A stretch of 64,000 nt of DNA, taken from Peribacillus sp. FSL H8-0477 (GTDB lineage: Bacteria > Bacillota > Bacilli > Bacillales > DSM-1321). Location: positions 186,001-250,000 of the forward strand of contig NZ_JBBODE010000001.1 in the NCBI RefSeq assembly GCF_038002765.1, given 5' to 3'. The notes beneath the pieces are model-generated. The model had not been told where the DNA came from. It worked only from the letters and a program-made list of their open reading frames with translations, and ran no database searches. This document shows, piece by piece, positions 1-8,893 of the stretch. How positions within the stretch are numbered: position 1 is the stretch's first letter; each line of letters begins with the position of its first letter. Made by a program: the position numbers and the translations under genes.

Positions 1-2
1 CG

Positions 3-122
3 GGGGATACTCTGATTCTTAATGGATGGGGTTATATTATAACTAGAAATGAATACAGGTATGAAGCAGGAATAACAAAGATTGAAATTTTTTGCATGCG
101 CGAAAGGAAAAAACGTAAATAG
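3..122 (+). CDS. C-terminal fragment of an unidentified gene (cut by window edge)
   Basis: An open frame runs from the left edge to a TAG stop at 120-122, giving about 39 residues that end in a basic RERKKRK tail. A strong terminator follows within ten bases, which supports a real gene end. The visible part (it includes NGWGYIITRNEYRYEAG) is too short for me to assign a family, and the start lies outside the window. Confidence 0.5.
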   Translation, partial: GDTLILNGWGYIITRNEYRYEAGITKIEIFCMRERKKRK

Positions 123-128
123 TTCCTT

Positions 129-152
129 AAAGACGTGTTAAACGTCTTTTTT
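129..152 (+). terminator. Rho-independent terminator
   Basis: An 8-bp stem (AAAGACGT / ACGTCTTT) with a short loop is followed by a run of T. It terminates the partial gene ending at 122. Confidence 0.8.
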
Positions 153-212
153 CTAAATCGCATCCTGCTTTCTAATTAAGAGACAAAATTACATGCATAT
201 GTATAATAGTAG

Positions 213-344
213 CTATTTATTTTCAATCCTTTTTAATATAGATATAATCTTTTCGTTTTGTTCAATTATTGTTTGATTTTGCTTTCTTAATTTGGTGAAA
301 TCAAATAAAAAAACTAGTAAAATAACTAGCAACAGTAAACCCAT
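213..344 (-). CDS. Small membrane protein with coiled-coil tail (43 aa)
   Basis: The ATG at 344 opens a 43-residue protein. It has one hydrophobic segment (residues 2-15, LLLLVILLVFLF) and then a charged heptad-like stretch (KLRKQNQTIIEQNEKIISILKR). The RBS candidate AGGGGG lies 12 bases upstream, a little far. The pattern of one membrane anchor plus a short coiled coil is common among small Bacillus proteins of unknown role. I recognise no family, but the composition is clearly protein-like. Confidence 0.55.
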   Translation of the reverse strand: MGLLLLVILLVFLFDFTKLRKQNQTIIEQNEKIISILKRIENK

Positions 345-522
345 AAATTTTTCATACCCCCTATTTATATCTAAATTATACAAAAAATCCTTTAACCTTT
401 AATGATCAAAGGATATAAATATTAGAAATCAGCTTTTCCACTTGATCATACTAAACACCATTCTTATTATATATCAACCTTTAATTAACACATGTAAATG
501 GGATGACTAAACATCCAAAACC

Positions 523-1062
523 TTAGTGTTTTGGATTTAATATTGCTAACATCTGATGATCTTCCCAACGTCCGTTAATCTTAACATTTTTTCTTGCTAT
601 TCCTTCTTTATGAAAACCGGCTTTTTCTAAAACTCGAATGGAGCCAATGTTATCTGGCATCACTCCAGCTTCAATTCGATGTAAATTTAGCGTTTCAAAA
701 GCATATTTAACAATCAGCTTAGCAGCTTCTGTGGTATACCCTTTGCCATTATGTTCTTGGTCTAAGGAATAGCCCAATAGAGCACTTTGACGAGGTCCAC
801 GGAAAACTTGAAATAAGTCTATAGTACCTATAAGAACATCACCGTTAATTTTGAAAATTCCAAAGCGATATTCCTTTTCTTCTTTTGTATTTTGTTGCCA
901 TTTTTCGATTAATACTCTGTAAGATTCTATTGTCCAGTAATTTTCTGGATGAGTTATGGAATAGGGTTTAAAAAATGCTTGATTTCTCTTTTCTAAATTG
1001 AGTAATTCGACAGCATCTGAGAGGATAATCGGTCGTATATATATATTTAATATTTCGGACAT
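523..1062 (-). CDS. GNAT N-acetyltransferase, RimJ/RimL type
   Basis: This 179-aa protein spans a full GNAT fold. It opens with IRPIILSDAVELLNLE (beta 1, helix 1). The acetyl-CoA loop is LDQEHNGKGYTTEAAK near residues 101-116, a variant of Q/RxxGxG/A. The C-terminal motif NIGSIRVLEKAGFHKEG is typical of the RimJ/RimL/YjcK group, which acetylates N-termini of ribosomal proteins or small-molecule amines. The substrate cannot be read from the sequence. It stands alone, with its own RBS (GGAAG). Confidence 0.85.
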   Translation of the reverse strand: MSEILNIYIRPIILSDAVELLNLEKRNQAFFKPYSITHPENYWTIESYRVLIEKWQQNTKEEKEYRFGIFKINGDVLIGTIDLFQVFRGPRQSALLGYSLDQEHNGKGYTTEAAKLIVKYAFETLNLHRIEAGVMPDNIGSIRVLEKAGFHKEGIARKNVKINGRWEDHQMLAILNPKH

Positions 1063-1160
1063 CTAATCTTCCTTTCAGGATGAAATCTAAAAAAGGAGTT
1101 TTCACTAATTGTGGAGAAAGAACGTATTTCTTAGTATTGTTAGTTATTATAAAATCAAAA

Positions 1161-1179
1161 ATACCTTCTAAGAAGGCAT
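1161..1179 (-). terminator. Rho-independent terminator
   Basis: On the minus strand ATGCCTTC-TTA-GAAGGTAT forms a short stem followed by TTTTGATTTT. It sits 15 bases after the small Cse60-like gene. Confidence 0.6.
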
Positions 1180-1193
1180 TACAGAATAGTAAT

Positions 1194-1349
1194 TCACTTT
1201 AATTCCTTATAAATAATACATGCGGAATGATAGAAAAACGGTACTGTATATTTTATATCAATTACTTCTATTGAATTATTCGATATAAACTCATTTACCA
1301 GCTTATCAAACTTTAATTCCGCCGAGGCAGTTATAGTTTTAATTTTCAT
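1194..1349 (-). CDS. Cse60-like small sporulation protein (51 aa)
   Basis: A GGAGG six bases before the ATG at 1349 starts a 51-residue protein. Its arrangement (MKIKTITASAELKFDKLVNE, then SIEVIDIKY and a C-terminal AxxIYKE) resembles Cse60/YdhD-type small sporulation proteins, whose conserved core is a helix followed by EVIDIKY. Cse60 in Bacillus subtilis is a sigma-E-dependent sporulation product of unknown biochemical role. The family call is from memory of the pattern and is moderate. Confidence 0.6.
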   Translation of the reverse strand: MKIKTITASAELKFDKLVNEFISNNSIEVIDIKYTVPFFYHSACIIYKELK

Positions 1350-1544
1350 AGGTGTTTCCTCCGTTGTTTATTGTGATTTTTCTAGAGCTCATTATTATTC
1401 AATCCTATTTAATATTAACTAAAAAAGATAAAAATGTAGATTTTTTCATACTTTTTGTAAAATTAAAATAATTCATTATCCATGGTAATCTATCTTTTAA
1501 TTTCATTAGAAATTTTCCAATTAATCCAACTTAACAAAAAAAAT

Positions 1545-2351
1545 TTAAAGTCTACTATTATATTTTTCCAAACAAATTACTGCAAATTTTTTTACTTCTT
1601 TATTCTTGCTAGTTGAAAATTCGTTTAATACTTCCAATAAATATTCGTCCTCTAACGTACCTTTATTCAAACCTTCAGCACAACATATTAGATAAAGTAA
1701 TAGATAAAAATGAACCTTTGGTTTTTCATGCCTTCTCATTTTCTCAACCAAATATCTAATTAATTCATTATTCGTTGAAAGAATTTTCGTTAACAATCGA
1801 TCGATTTCAGCTGGTTTCCCGTTTAAAGTTACCTCATCAATTTTTTTGTAATAGTCTTGAATTTGTTGCTCTGAAAGGGTATCAGAAAGTATTTCTTCTT
1901 CTATTTCTTCAACGAGACCCTCTAAAAAATCTTCAAAATTCTCAGCTAATTTGATTTCCTGATTTTCATCTACATCGATAAATATAACAGATGGATTTTT
2001 CTTTTTTCGATAATCCAAACAGATAAATGTAGGTGGTTCTGCTGAAATAATAATTATATTTTTGCTCCTTATCCCCCATTCGGAACGTAAATAAGGATTA
2101 TCTAATATCCCTGGATTTTCCCCTAATCCATATAAAGAATCAACATGGACTGAATTATTAGCCCAGCTATTAGGTGTGGAAACAGGATAATACTTTTTCG
2201 TTAGATAGAAACCATTTCTTTTATGCATCAATTTAATATAGGATTCTGGTAAGGTAACTTTTAACGCTGATTGAATTGTTTCGACCTGATTTACATCAAT
2301 TTCGCCTTTGTAAAATTCATCAAGATCACTATTCCATAATCCGAGCTCCAT
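1545..2351 (-). CDS. SMI1/KNR4 (SUKH) family protein
   Basis: The N-terminal part carries the SUKH signature: an opening E-x-x-I-x-x-x-E-x-x-L motif (ETIQSALKVTLPESYIKLMHKRNGF), then a NPYLRSEWG region and ICLDYR...PSVIFIDVDE. A C-terminal extension of about 110 residues is helical and acidic. SUKH proteins are often immunity proteins against contact-dependent toxins; no toxin gene is adjacent. GGGAGG lies six bases before the second ATG (2351), so I use that start (268 aa) rather than 2357. Confidence 0.8.
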   Translation of the reverse strand: MELGLWNSDLDEFYKGEIDVNQVETIQSALKVTLPESYIKLMHKRNGFYLTKKYYPVSTPNSWANNSVHVDSLYGLGENPGILDNPYLRSEWGIRSKNIIIISAEPPTFICLDYRKKKNPSVIFIDVDENQEIKLAENFEDFLEGLVEEIEEEILSDTLSEQQIQDYYKKIDEVTLNGKPAEIDRLLTKILSTNNELIRYLVEKMRRHEKPKVHFYLLLYLICCAEGLNKGTLEDEYLLEVLNEFSTSKNKEVKKFAVICLEKYNSRL

Positions 2352-2357
2352 TTGCAT

Positions 2358-2750
2358 CCTCCCAAAAATAATAAATGTTAACTACTACTTTCTTTACCTT
2401 TAATTAAACGACATAGTCATAGTTAGAGTGATTTATAAAATGGAGCACCCCTTTAATTCACATATAATATACTACACTAATTAATACAAATAAAGGATAT
2501 TTATGAATATAATGACTTTAATTATAAGACTCTAACTATGGAATAAAGAGATAAGAAAAGATTTCCTTATAAGGTAAGAAGACAGCTACCCACATGTTTA
2601 GGTTGCCTTTGAATAATAATAATTTTCAAATAATTATATATAACCCATTCTTCCAAAAGAAGATATACCATTAAGAAAGTTCATTTAATTGAATGAAGAT
2701 CAAATCTAGTATGATTAATGTAATTAACATATAGTGTACATATTCCTTGC
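2358..2750. other. Intergenic stretch without a recognisable gene
   Basis: No convincing reading frame was found. It holds a perfect 12-bp inverted repeat, CATAGTTAGAGT at 2418-2429 and its complement at 2529-2540, separated by 99 bases of AT-rich sequence. There are also several TATAAT-like hexamers. Confidence 0.5.
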
Positions 2751-2939
2751 TTACTGTGAAGTTAAGGTTTGTTTTCTCGGCCTTCTTACGAGTTCGCCAC
2801 CACAGTTAGGACAGATATTTTTCATTTCTTCTGTACAAGGTTCACAGAAAGTACATTCATGAACACATATGTAAGCAAGAGAAAAATTTGAAAGTGGGGA
2901 CTCACATCGTTCACATTCATTTCTCAATTCCAACGCCAT
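2751..2939 (-). CDS. DUF1272 small zinc-binding protein
   Basis: A 62-residue protein with four Cys pairs: CERCESPL, YICVHECTFCEPC and CPNCGG. This matches the DUF1272 family, small Cys-rich proteins expected to bind one or two zinc ions. Length and spacing are normal for the family. The start is fixed by AGGAGGTTTATAA before ATG. Its biochemical role is not known. Confidence 0.85.
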   Translation of the reverse strand: MALELRNECERCESPLSNFSLAYICVHECTFCEPCTEEMKNICPNCGGELVRRPRKQTLTSQ

Positions 2940-3112
2940 TTATAAACCTCCTTTTATTCTAACAGGTAAAATATAACATTATTAACAGTTGAATAAAATG
3001 ACTATTTTTAAAACATTACCTTACATAGCAGTACATTCTAACTGCGAAACATAAATCAAAAGAAAGCCTTTTTAGTCGTTGTACAATTAAGGATCAGTTA
3101 ATTCAATATTCC

Positions 3113-3688
3113 TTATGGTCTTATAAATAGACCATTTTCTTCGATAATCTCCTTACATTTCTTAAAACCTATTAACGTCTTAGAATATATAGGAAAAGAT
3201 AATTCATAATTCCCTATTATCACTGTATCAAGTGAAGGAAAGAAAAAATTTGAAAAATGCTGTTCATTTACTGAAAGTTTCGTTAAAAAGATAAGGGCTT
3301 CCACATCACCTATCTTATAAATCCCCTTATTGGTAGAAAATATTTTTCGAAAAAGACTCGCCTCTACTCGATTTAAGGATGCTAATATAAATTTAAATAT
3401 TTCTTTGTTTTGTATTAACTTTTTTTTATAAATGTGTACATACAGCTCATTATCTTCTATATGATAAAGTTGAGTAAATGTACTAACAAATTTTTCACCG
3501 TGCTTTAAATTATGGCTTCTTCCCAATAGCTCACTTGCCTCATCTTCAGTAAGAACACGATTAAAGACATCCATAATACCAATAAACGGGTACATCTTTC
3601 TTGGCTCATCAAGAAGATGGGTATTAAATTTTTTAAACTTTGAATGCAGCATATTAATTTCTTCATTTGCTGCCAATGATAACTTCAT
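3113..3688 (-). CDS. Hypothetical protein (191 aa)
   Basis: Starts at ATG 3688 behind GAGGTGACAT. The protein is soluble, mixed alpha/beta, rich in Phe and Lys, and has no signal peptide or membrane segment. Segments such as DVFNRVLTEDEASELLGRSH and GDVEALIFLTKLSV suggest a folded globular protein. I recognise no family. It stands alone between a DUF1272 gene and the plus-strand DfsB-like locus. Confidence 0.6.
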   Translation of the reverse strand: MKLSLAANEEINMLHSKFKKFNTHLLDEPRKMYPFIGIMDVFNRVLTEDEASELLGRSHNLKHGEKFVSTFTQLYHIEDNELYVHIYKKKLIQNKEIFKFILASLNRVEASLFRKIFSTNKGIYKIGDVEALIFLTKLSVNEQHFSNFFFPSLDTVIIGNYELSFPIYSKTLIGFKKCKEIIEENGLFIRP

Positions 3689-3836
3689 AATGTCACCTCG
3701 TTGTTAATCTTTGTTCTAACAATATTGTATCATCTTATTGCACTAACCTACCCCTAGACGAGGGGACAATAGGAGAGTCTAATTAAGAAATTTTCGGTAC
3801 TTTAACGTAATAATCTTGAAGAAGGGATGATAACGA

Positions 3837-4352
3837 GTGCAAAAATATGCTAATAAACAGGCATTAATTGATGAAATTACTAAACAAGCAAAGTTATTTA
3901 GCGATGAATTTCATTCTGTTAATGATCTTGATAAAAATTTTTTGGTAGATAAACTTGATAGAGCCCCCTCCCAAATGATTGCTTACCAATTGGGATGGAT
4001 GAACTTACTATTATTATGGGAACAAGATAATAAAGATGGAAAAGAAGTACTCACACCGACACCAGATTATAAGTGGAATAACCTTGGCGGACTTTATCAG
4101 AGCTTTTATGATCAGTATGCAGATTATTCGATTGAAACGTTAATTAATCTGTTTGAGCGCGATGTTCATAAAATAATTCAATTAATAGAAAGCTATAATG
4201 ATAAAGAATTATTTGAACAAGGTGGTAGACAATGGGCAACGACCACCCCTTCTAGTTGGCCAATTTGAAAATGGGTTCATATTAATACGGTTGCACCATT
4301 CAAATCATTTCGTACAAAAATTAGAAAATGGAAAAAGCTTAGAGGAATATAA
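3837..4352 (+). pseudogene. ClbS/DfsB (DUF1706) family protein, interrupted by an in-frame TGA
   Basis: From GTG 3837 the frame reads a DinB-like four-helix protein of the ClbS/DfsB family (AYQLGWMNLLLLWEQ; TPTPDYKWNNLGGLYQSFY; final KWVHINTVAPFKSFRTKIRKWKK). The frame is continuous to TAA at 4350-4352, about 171 codons and the usual family length. The exception is TGA at 4266-4268, where relatives have Trp (SWPI-W-KWVHI). A single TGG to TGA change therefore removes the conserved C-terminal 28 residues. ClbS relatives protect DNA from genotoxins or act in bacillithiol/DinB-type chemistry. A truncated 143-aa product may still be made. Confidence 0.8.
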
Positions 4353-4397
4353 TTTTTTTGGATCAAATAGATAAGAATTAAATTTACCATATAAAAA

Positions 4398-4425
4398 TCC
4401 CGACTTATCTAGATAAGTCGAGATC
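4398..4425 (-). terminator. Terminator of the methionine aminopeptidase gene
   Basis: The minus strand reads CTCGACTTATC-TA-GATAAGTCGGG followed by ATTTTTATA: an 11-bp stem with a T tract, 10 bases after the stop of the minus-strand gene. Confidence 0.75.
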
Positions 4426-4433
4426 TTATTTGC

Positions 4434-5183
<750 letters not shown>

Positions 5184-5258
5184 TCACTTTTTACGTATTT
5201 TCTGTTTGTATTCCAATTAGATTCTAGCATAAAAAAGTGATTTTCTTAAACACAAGGC

Positions 5259-6023
5259 TTATCTTTTAAACCCGCCTTCTGAATGGATAATCTGACCCGT
5301 AATCCACTCTGCTTCATCACTCACAATAAATTTAATCGTTTTTGCAGCATCTCCCGGTTTTCCTATTCTACCGAAAGGAAATAATGGTTTCAATTCGTTT
5401 TTTATTTCCTCTGTCATCCACCCTGTATCCGTTGGTCCTGGATTAATTGCATTAACTGTAATTCCTAGAGGGGCTAATTCAGCAGATAAAGTAACGGTCA
5501 GTGCATCAACGGCTCCCTTTGTTGTTGCATAGGCTAATTCGCCTGGCATTGGTCCTAGAGATTGACCAGATGTCATATTGACTATTCTTCCACCTGATTT
5601 TTTATCAAATCCTTGAGCAAATTTACTACTCAATAGTGTCGTAGCGCGAACATTTACCATGTAATGCTTATCTAATTCTTCGGCAGTTATCTTAGAAAAA
5701 TCGTTGTTCGTTGAGTAAGCTGCATTATTAATCAAAATATCCGGATAGCCAAGCTGTTCAGAAACTTTATTTAAAAGTCGTTCAGGTGCATCATTTTGTG
5801 TCAAATCCAACTCCATACACGATACTTTAACTCCTTTTTTTAACAATTCTTCTTTTAACTTTAAGGGCTCATCTTCTTCAATACTCCACGGCATTTCTTT
5901 ATCATACTCCGTCCAATACGTAAAAAATATATGGTAACCCGCATCAGCTAACTCTTTGCAAATAGCAGTTCCAATCCCCCTCAGCCGACTTACACCTGTA
6001 ATAACTGCAATTTTACCTGTCAT
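5259..6023 (-). CDS. Short-chain dehydrogenase/reductase (SDR)
   Basis: A 254-aa classical-type SDR. The cofactor motif is TGVSRLRGIG near the N-terminus, followed by LDLTQ, NNAA (ILINNAAYS), catalytic Ser in NMTSGQ, YxxxK as YATTK, and PGPTDTGW after beta 6. The double-Arg loop and the YWTEYD insertion suggest NADP specificity of the 3-oxoacyl-ACP-reductase-like group. The substrate is unknown. It stands alone with its own RBS (GGGGGATTAT). Confidence 0.85.
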   Translation of the reverse strand: MTGKIAVITGVSRLRGIGTAICKELADAGYHIFFTYWTEYDKEMPWSIEEDEPLKLKEELLKKGVKVSCMELDLTQNDAPERLLNKVSEQLGYPDILINNAAYSTNNDFSKITAEELDKHYMVNVRATTLLSSKFAQGFDKKSGGRIVNMTSGQSLGPMPGELAYATTKGAVDALTVTLSAELAPLGITVNAINPGPTDTGWMTEEIKNELKPLFPFGRIGKPGDAAKTIKFIVSDEAEWITGQIIHSEGGFKR

Positions 6024-6213
6024 ATATAATCCCCCATTAAAATAATTCCTTCTATTATTTATGCTGATAACCTGTAGCTATCCCTTTTATATGTAATTTT
6101 CAACTTCTCCCTAATTGATTTTAAAGTCATTGTCTTTTTTAAAATTTTCATGAACCGACAGATTTCACCTTGACCTTATGTTAGTAAAGCACTCGTTCTT
6201 CTTGGATAAAAAG

Positions 6214-6759
6214 CTAATTGTTTTGAAGCTCCATAAGTTCATAGATTTTACGAGTCGTGTTGACATTTCTTATCGTAACTTGTTTATATAGCTTCGTTCC
6301 AATAATCTTTGATTTCCCGCTCTTCGTTATATTGACCTTGTCAACCATCCATAGGATTGCGCCGGGGACATAAATTACCGTGTCAATTGATGGTTGAATG
6401 ACTAGTTTCTCAAGTATTGCTATATCATCAACTTCCTCCCATAAAAACATGACATCACCAGTCATTTCTTTATCGTTTTTCCATGTGTCAGGAATAGCTT
6501 TAATAATACCTTTGATCTCATCGACATTACGAATCAATACTCTAATTTCTAATCCGAATTCTTTTCGAATCACCTCTTCTAAACGATGTGATAATTCAAT
6601 TTTTGATAGGGCGTTGTCTGAAAAAATAATATTGCCCGTATTGATATAGGTCATCACATCATTCATCCCGGCTCGTTCAAACGTTTGTTTAAGCAACTTC
6701 ATGTCAATTTTATTATTTCCACCTACATTGATTCCCCGAAGAAGAGCTAGATAAATCAT
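6214..6759 (-). CDS. DUF1697 family protein
   Basis: The opening LALLRGINVGGNNKIDMKLLK, then MTYINTGNIIFS and the C-terminal WMVDKVNITKSGKSKIIGTKLYKQVTIRNVNTTRKI, are diagnostic of DUF1697, a widespread family of about 180 aa with unknown function and two ferredoxin-like halves. GGAGG six bases before ATG 6759 favours that codon over the ATG at 6765. It ends 14 bases before YrvL would start on the opposite reading direction of the operon, so the two may be co-transcribed. Confidence 0.85.
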   Translation of the reverse strand: MIYLALLRGINVGGNNKIDMKLLKQTFERAGMNDVMTYINTGNIIFSDNALSKIELSHRLEEVIRKEFGLEIRVLIRNVDEIKGIIKAIPDTWKNDKEMTGDVMFLWEEVDDIAILEKLVIQPSIDTVIYVPGAILWMVDKVNITKSGKSKIIGTKLYKQVTIRNVNTTRKIYELMELQNN

Positions 6760-6781
6760 AATCATCCTCCTTCCAACTCAT

Positions 6782-7228
6782 TTATGGCATTTCTTTATCC
6801 CCGTCAAAAACCATTTCAATTATGGCAAGTAGTACTGCGATAAGTATCTCTGTTTTCAAGGAAAGCGTAATACTATTCATAAACTCATCCACAGCGAACA
6901 GGAGCAGCCAGTTCGATATGCCTTCAATACTGATTCGGATAAAGAATACGTTTATTTTTCCTGTCAAATTTCGGACAACTACTTTAAAAATCACTTTAGA
7001 AACCAATTCTACAAAGATCCCTAAAATAAAAAAACTGCCAACAAATATAACCAAGGACCAAATAGATATATATTGAACACCCAGCAAGGCAAAAACTCCA
7101 GCCAATCCAAAAAAATAAAGCCCCCATACAAATCCAACTACTAGTGTAATTAGAAAGGCTAATCCAGCGATAGTCGCCATCTTTTCTTTTCTATTCAGAT
7201 TACGAAAAGAACCTTCTTTTTCTGGCAT
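6782..7228 (-). CDS. YrvL-family regulatory membrane protein
   Basis: From ATG 7228 (RBS AGGGAG) the 148-aa product starts MPEKEGSFRNLNRKEK, followed by about four hydrophobic segments. This is the pattern of the YrvL family of small membrane proteins, one member of which modulates an extracytoplasmic sigma system in B. subtilis. The longer frame to 7288 lacks an RBS. No sigma factor gene is adjacent, so a regulatory role is only family inference. Confidence 0.65.
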   Translation of the reverse strand: MPEKEGSFRNLNRKEKMATIAGLAFLITLVVGFVWGLYFFGLAGVFALLGVQYISIWSLVIFVGSFFILGIFVELVSKVIFKVVVRNLTGKINVFFIRISIEGISNWLLLFAVDEFMNSITLSLKTEILIAVLLAIIEMVFDGDKEMP

Positions 7229-7262
7229 AAGTCTGTTCTCCCTGCATGTTAAATTAGTATGT

Positions 7263-7910
7263 TCAATCATTATTGATGTTAGTGACACTGAAACTCATTT
7301 CACTCCCTTCATTAGAAAAGTTATATTTGATTTCTCCCACTAAGGCTTCAGATTCTCCTCCGTTTTGTATTATTTTTTCACACTTCAATTCATCATAGAA
7401 GATATCATCTATTTCATTGGGTGTTAAATCTTGATCTAAAACAGATATGTAAAAAGCAAACAGGATATTTTTAAAATTCTCTATTTCATCAGCACTTTTC
7501 AGGTCAACTCCCAATAAACGAATATTGGTTATAGATAGTGTATCTGGATGGGTAACTCCATTTATAGTGATCTTATCTCCTACTTTTGCAAAAAATTCAT
7601 CTGGTAGAGAACTTTTGCTAAATTCAACTGATCCCTTAATCTCCATTGTTTCGAAAAAACTATTATACCGATAAGCAAACACATTTAGATCTAAATTATT
7701 ATCAAGGCTATGGATTTCATTTGTGGTATCTACGACAACTGGTATTAGTTTTTTATCTTTTTCTTTAGCAGCCTCTATAATGGAACTTTTGTTTTCATCC
7801 TGTTTAATTTCAGTGATGTTTCTAGAATCTTCTTTATATGTGGAGGCTACCACGCTAAAGAGTCCTATAGCAATGACGGCTATGGAACACCACATTAGTT
7901 TTAATTGCAT
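7263..7910 (-). CDS. Membrane-anchored extracytoplasmic protein of unknown function
   Basis: AGGAG precedes ATG 7910, giving 215 aa. It has an N-terminal membrane anchor (MQLKLMWCSIAVIAIGLFSVVAS) without a lipobox and an exported, acidic domain containing repeated-looking beta segments (DTLSITNIRLLGV, SEALVGEIKYNFS, MSFSVTNIN). I recognise no family. It lies 34 bases upstream of the YrvL-like gene in the same direction, so the pair probably forms an operon. Confidence 0.65.
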   Translation of the reverse strand: MQLKLMWCSIAVIAIGLFSVVASTYKEDSRNITEIKQDENKSSIIEAAKEKDKKLIPVVVDTTNEIHSLDNNLDLNVFAYRYNSFFETMEIKGSVEFSKSSLPDEFFAKVGDKITINGVTHPDTLSITNIRLLGVDLKSADEIENFKNILFAFYISVLDQDLTPNEIDDIFYDELKCEKIIQNGGESEALVGEIKYNFSNEGSEMSFSVTNINND

Positions 7911-8174
7911 AAAAATTAATCTCCTATTTTTTGAATTTACTCTGAAGCAAAGCTCTGGTAAAGGCATCCAGTAATCTTCAATAAACTAAATTTATAAATA
8001 TATTATCATATATTATTACATAAATTACATATATATCAATTTTAATTAGTTGTATGTAGTGAAGTTACCCATAGGATTATTCGATTTAACTTATCTAAAA
8101 TTACTCAATGACCTTTTCCAATTATTATGTTATTTTCAGCATACATACAACAGTATATGAAAGAGGTGATGCTA

Positions 8175-8702
8175 GTGAATGCTTCGTTTCTACTTCGTTG
8201 TAAAGCCTTCTTGATTGATTACCTGTTTATCCTTATATATTTAGTTGTTCTCTTTATTTTCAATGTTTTTCTTTTTCCATCCTTACAGGACTTCTTCAAC
8301 GGTTCATTGATCGTAGCTCAGTTTACTGGTTTTTTAATGGTGACCTTTCCTATATCACTCTATTTTATTATTAGCGATTCAAAAATGGGGGGACAGTCAT
8401 TTGTGAAACGGAAAACGAGTATACGCGTGGTTGGAAAAAATGGGGACACTTTATCCATACTGCATGCAACCTTTCGAACGCTCCTTAAGTTTTTACCATG
8501 GGAGTTGTCACATTTCCTTGTTTATCGTTTGATTTATATAGGTGATGGCGAAGTACCGATCATCTATTATCTGATTGGCGGACTGATCTATGCTCTTATG
8601 TTTGCTTATATATTGACCGCCATTTTTACAAAGAAGAAACAATCCCTATATGATTTATTAGCGAAAACAGAGGTTGTTAAGGTACCTGCGATTAAGCGAT
8701 AG
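8175..8702 (+). CDS. RDD family membrane protein
   Basis: The protein carries the RDD signature. Its first helix opens with RCKAFLIDYLFILIYLVVLF, in which the Arg and Asp give the family its name; the loop GGQSFVKRKTSIRVV follows, with two or three further membrane segments. RDD proteins are small integral membrane proteins, some linked to Na+/H+ transport, mostly of unknown role. GAGGTGATGCTA is well spaced before GTG 8175 (175 aa), so I prefer it to the upstream ATG 8127. Confidence 0.8.
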   Translation: MNASFLLRCKAFLIDYLFILIYLVVLFIFNVFLFPSLQDFFNGSLIVAQFTGFLMVTFPISLYFIISDSKMGGQSFVKRKTSIRVVGKNGDTLSILHATFRTLLKFLPWELSHFLVYRLIYIGDGEVPIIYYLIGGLIYALMFAYILTAIFTKKKQSLYDLLAKTEVVKVPAIKR

Positions 8703-8841
8703 TAAACAATTATATTATGAATCTGACTTCTGTAAATTTAGAAACGGCCCAAACAGCTAGATCTTTACGAGTGAAATGCCGCCTATAATCATCCTCACAA
8801 ATTCCTCAAACTGTTTAAATGTTTGAATTCTTTCCATAAGA

Positions 8842-8870
8842 CAAGAGACTGTATCGGATACAGTCTCTTG
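8842..8870. terminator. Long palindromic hairpin between convergent genes
   Basis: CAAGAGACTGTATC and its complement form a 14-bp perfect stem with a one-base centre. It sits between the plus-strand RDD gene and the minus-strand aldolase gene, so it may stop both. T tracts are weak on both sides. Confidence 0.65.
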
Positions 8871-8893
8871 AATTTGCGAATTATATCGTTATT

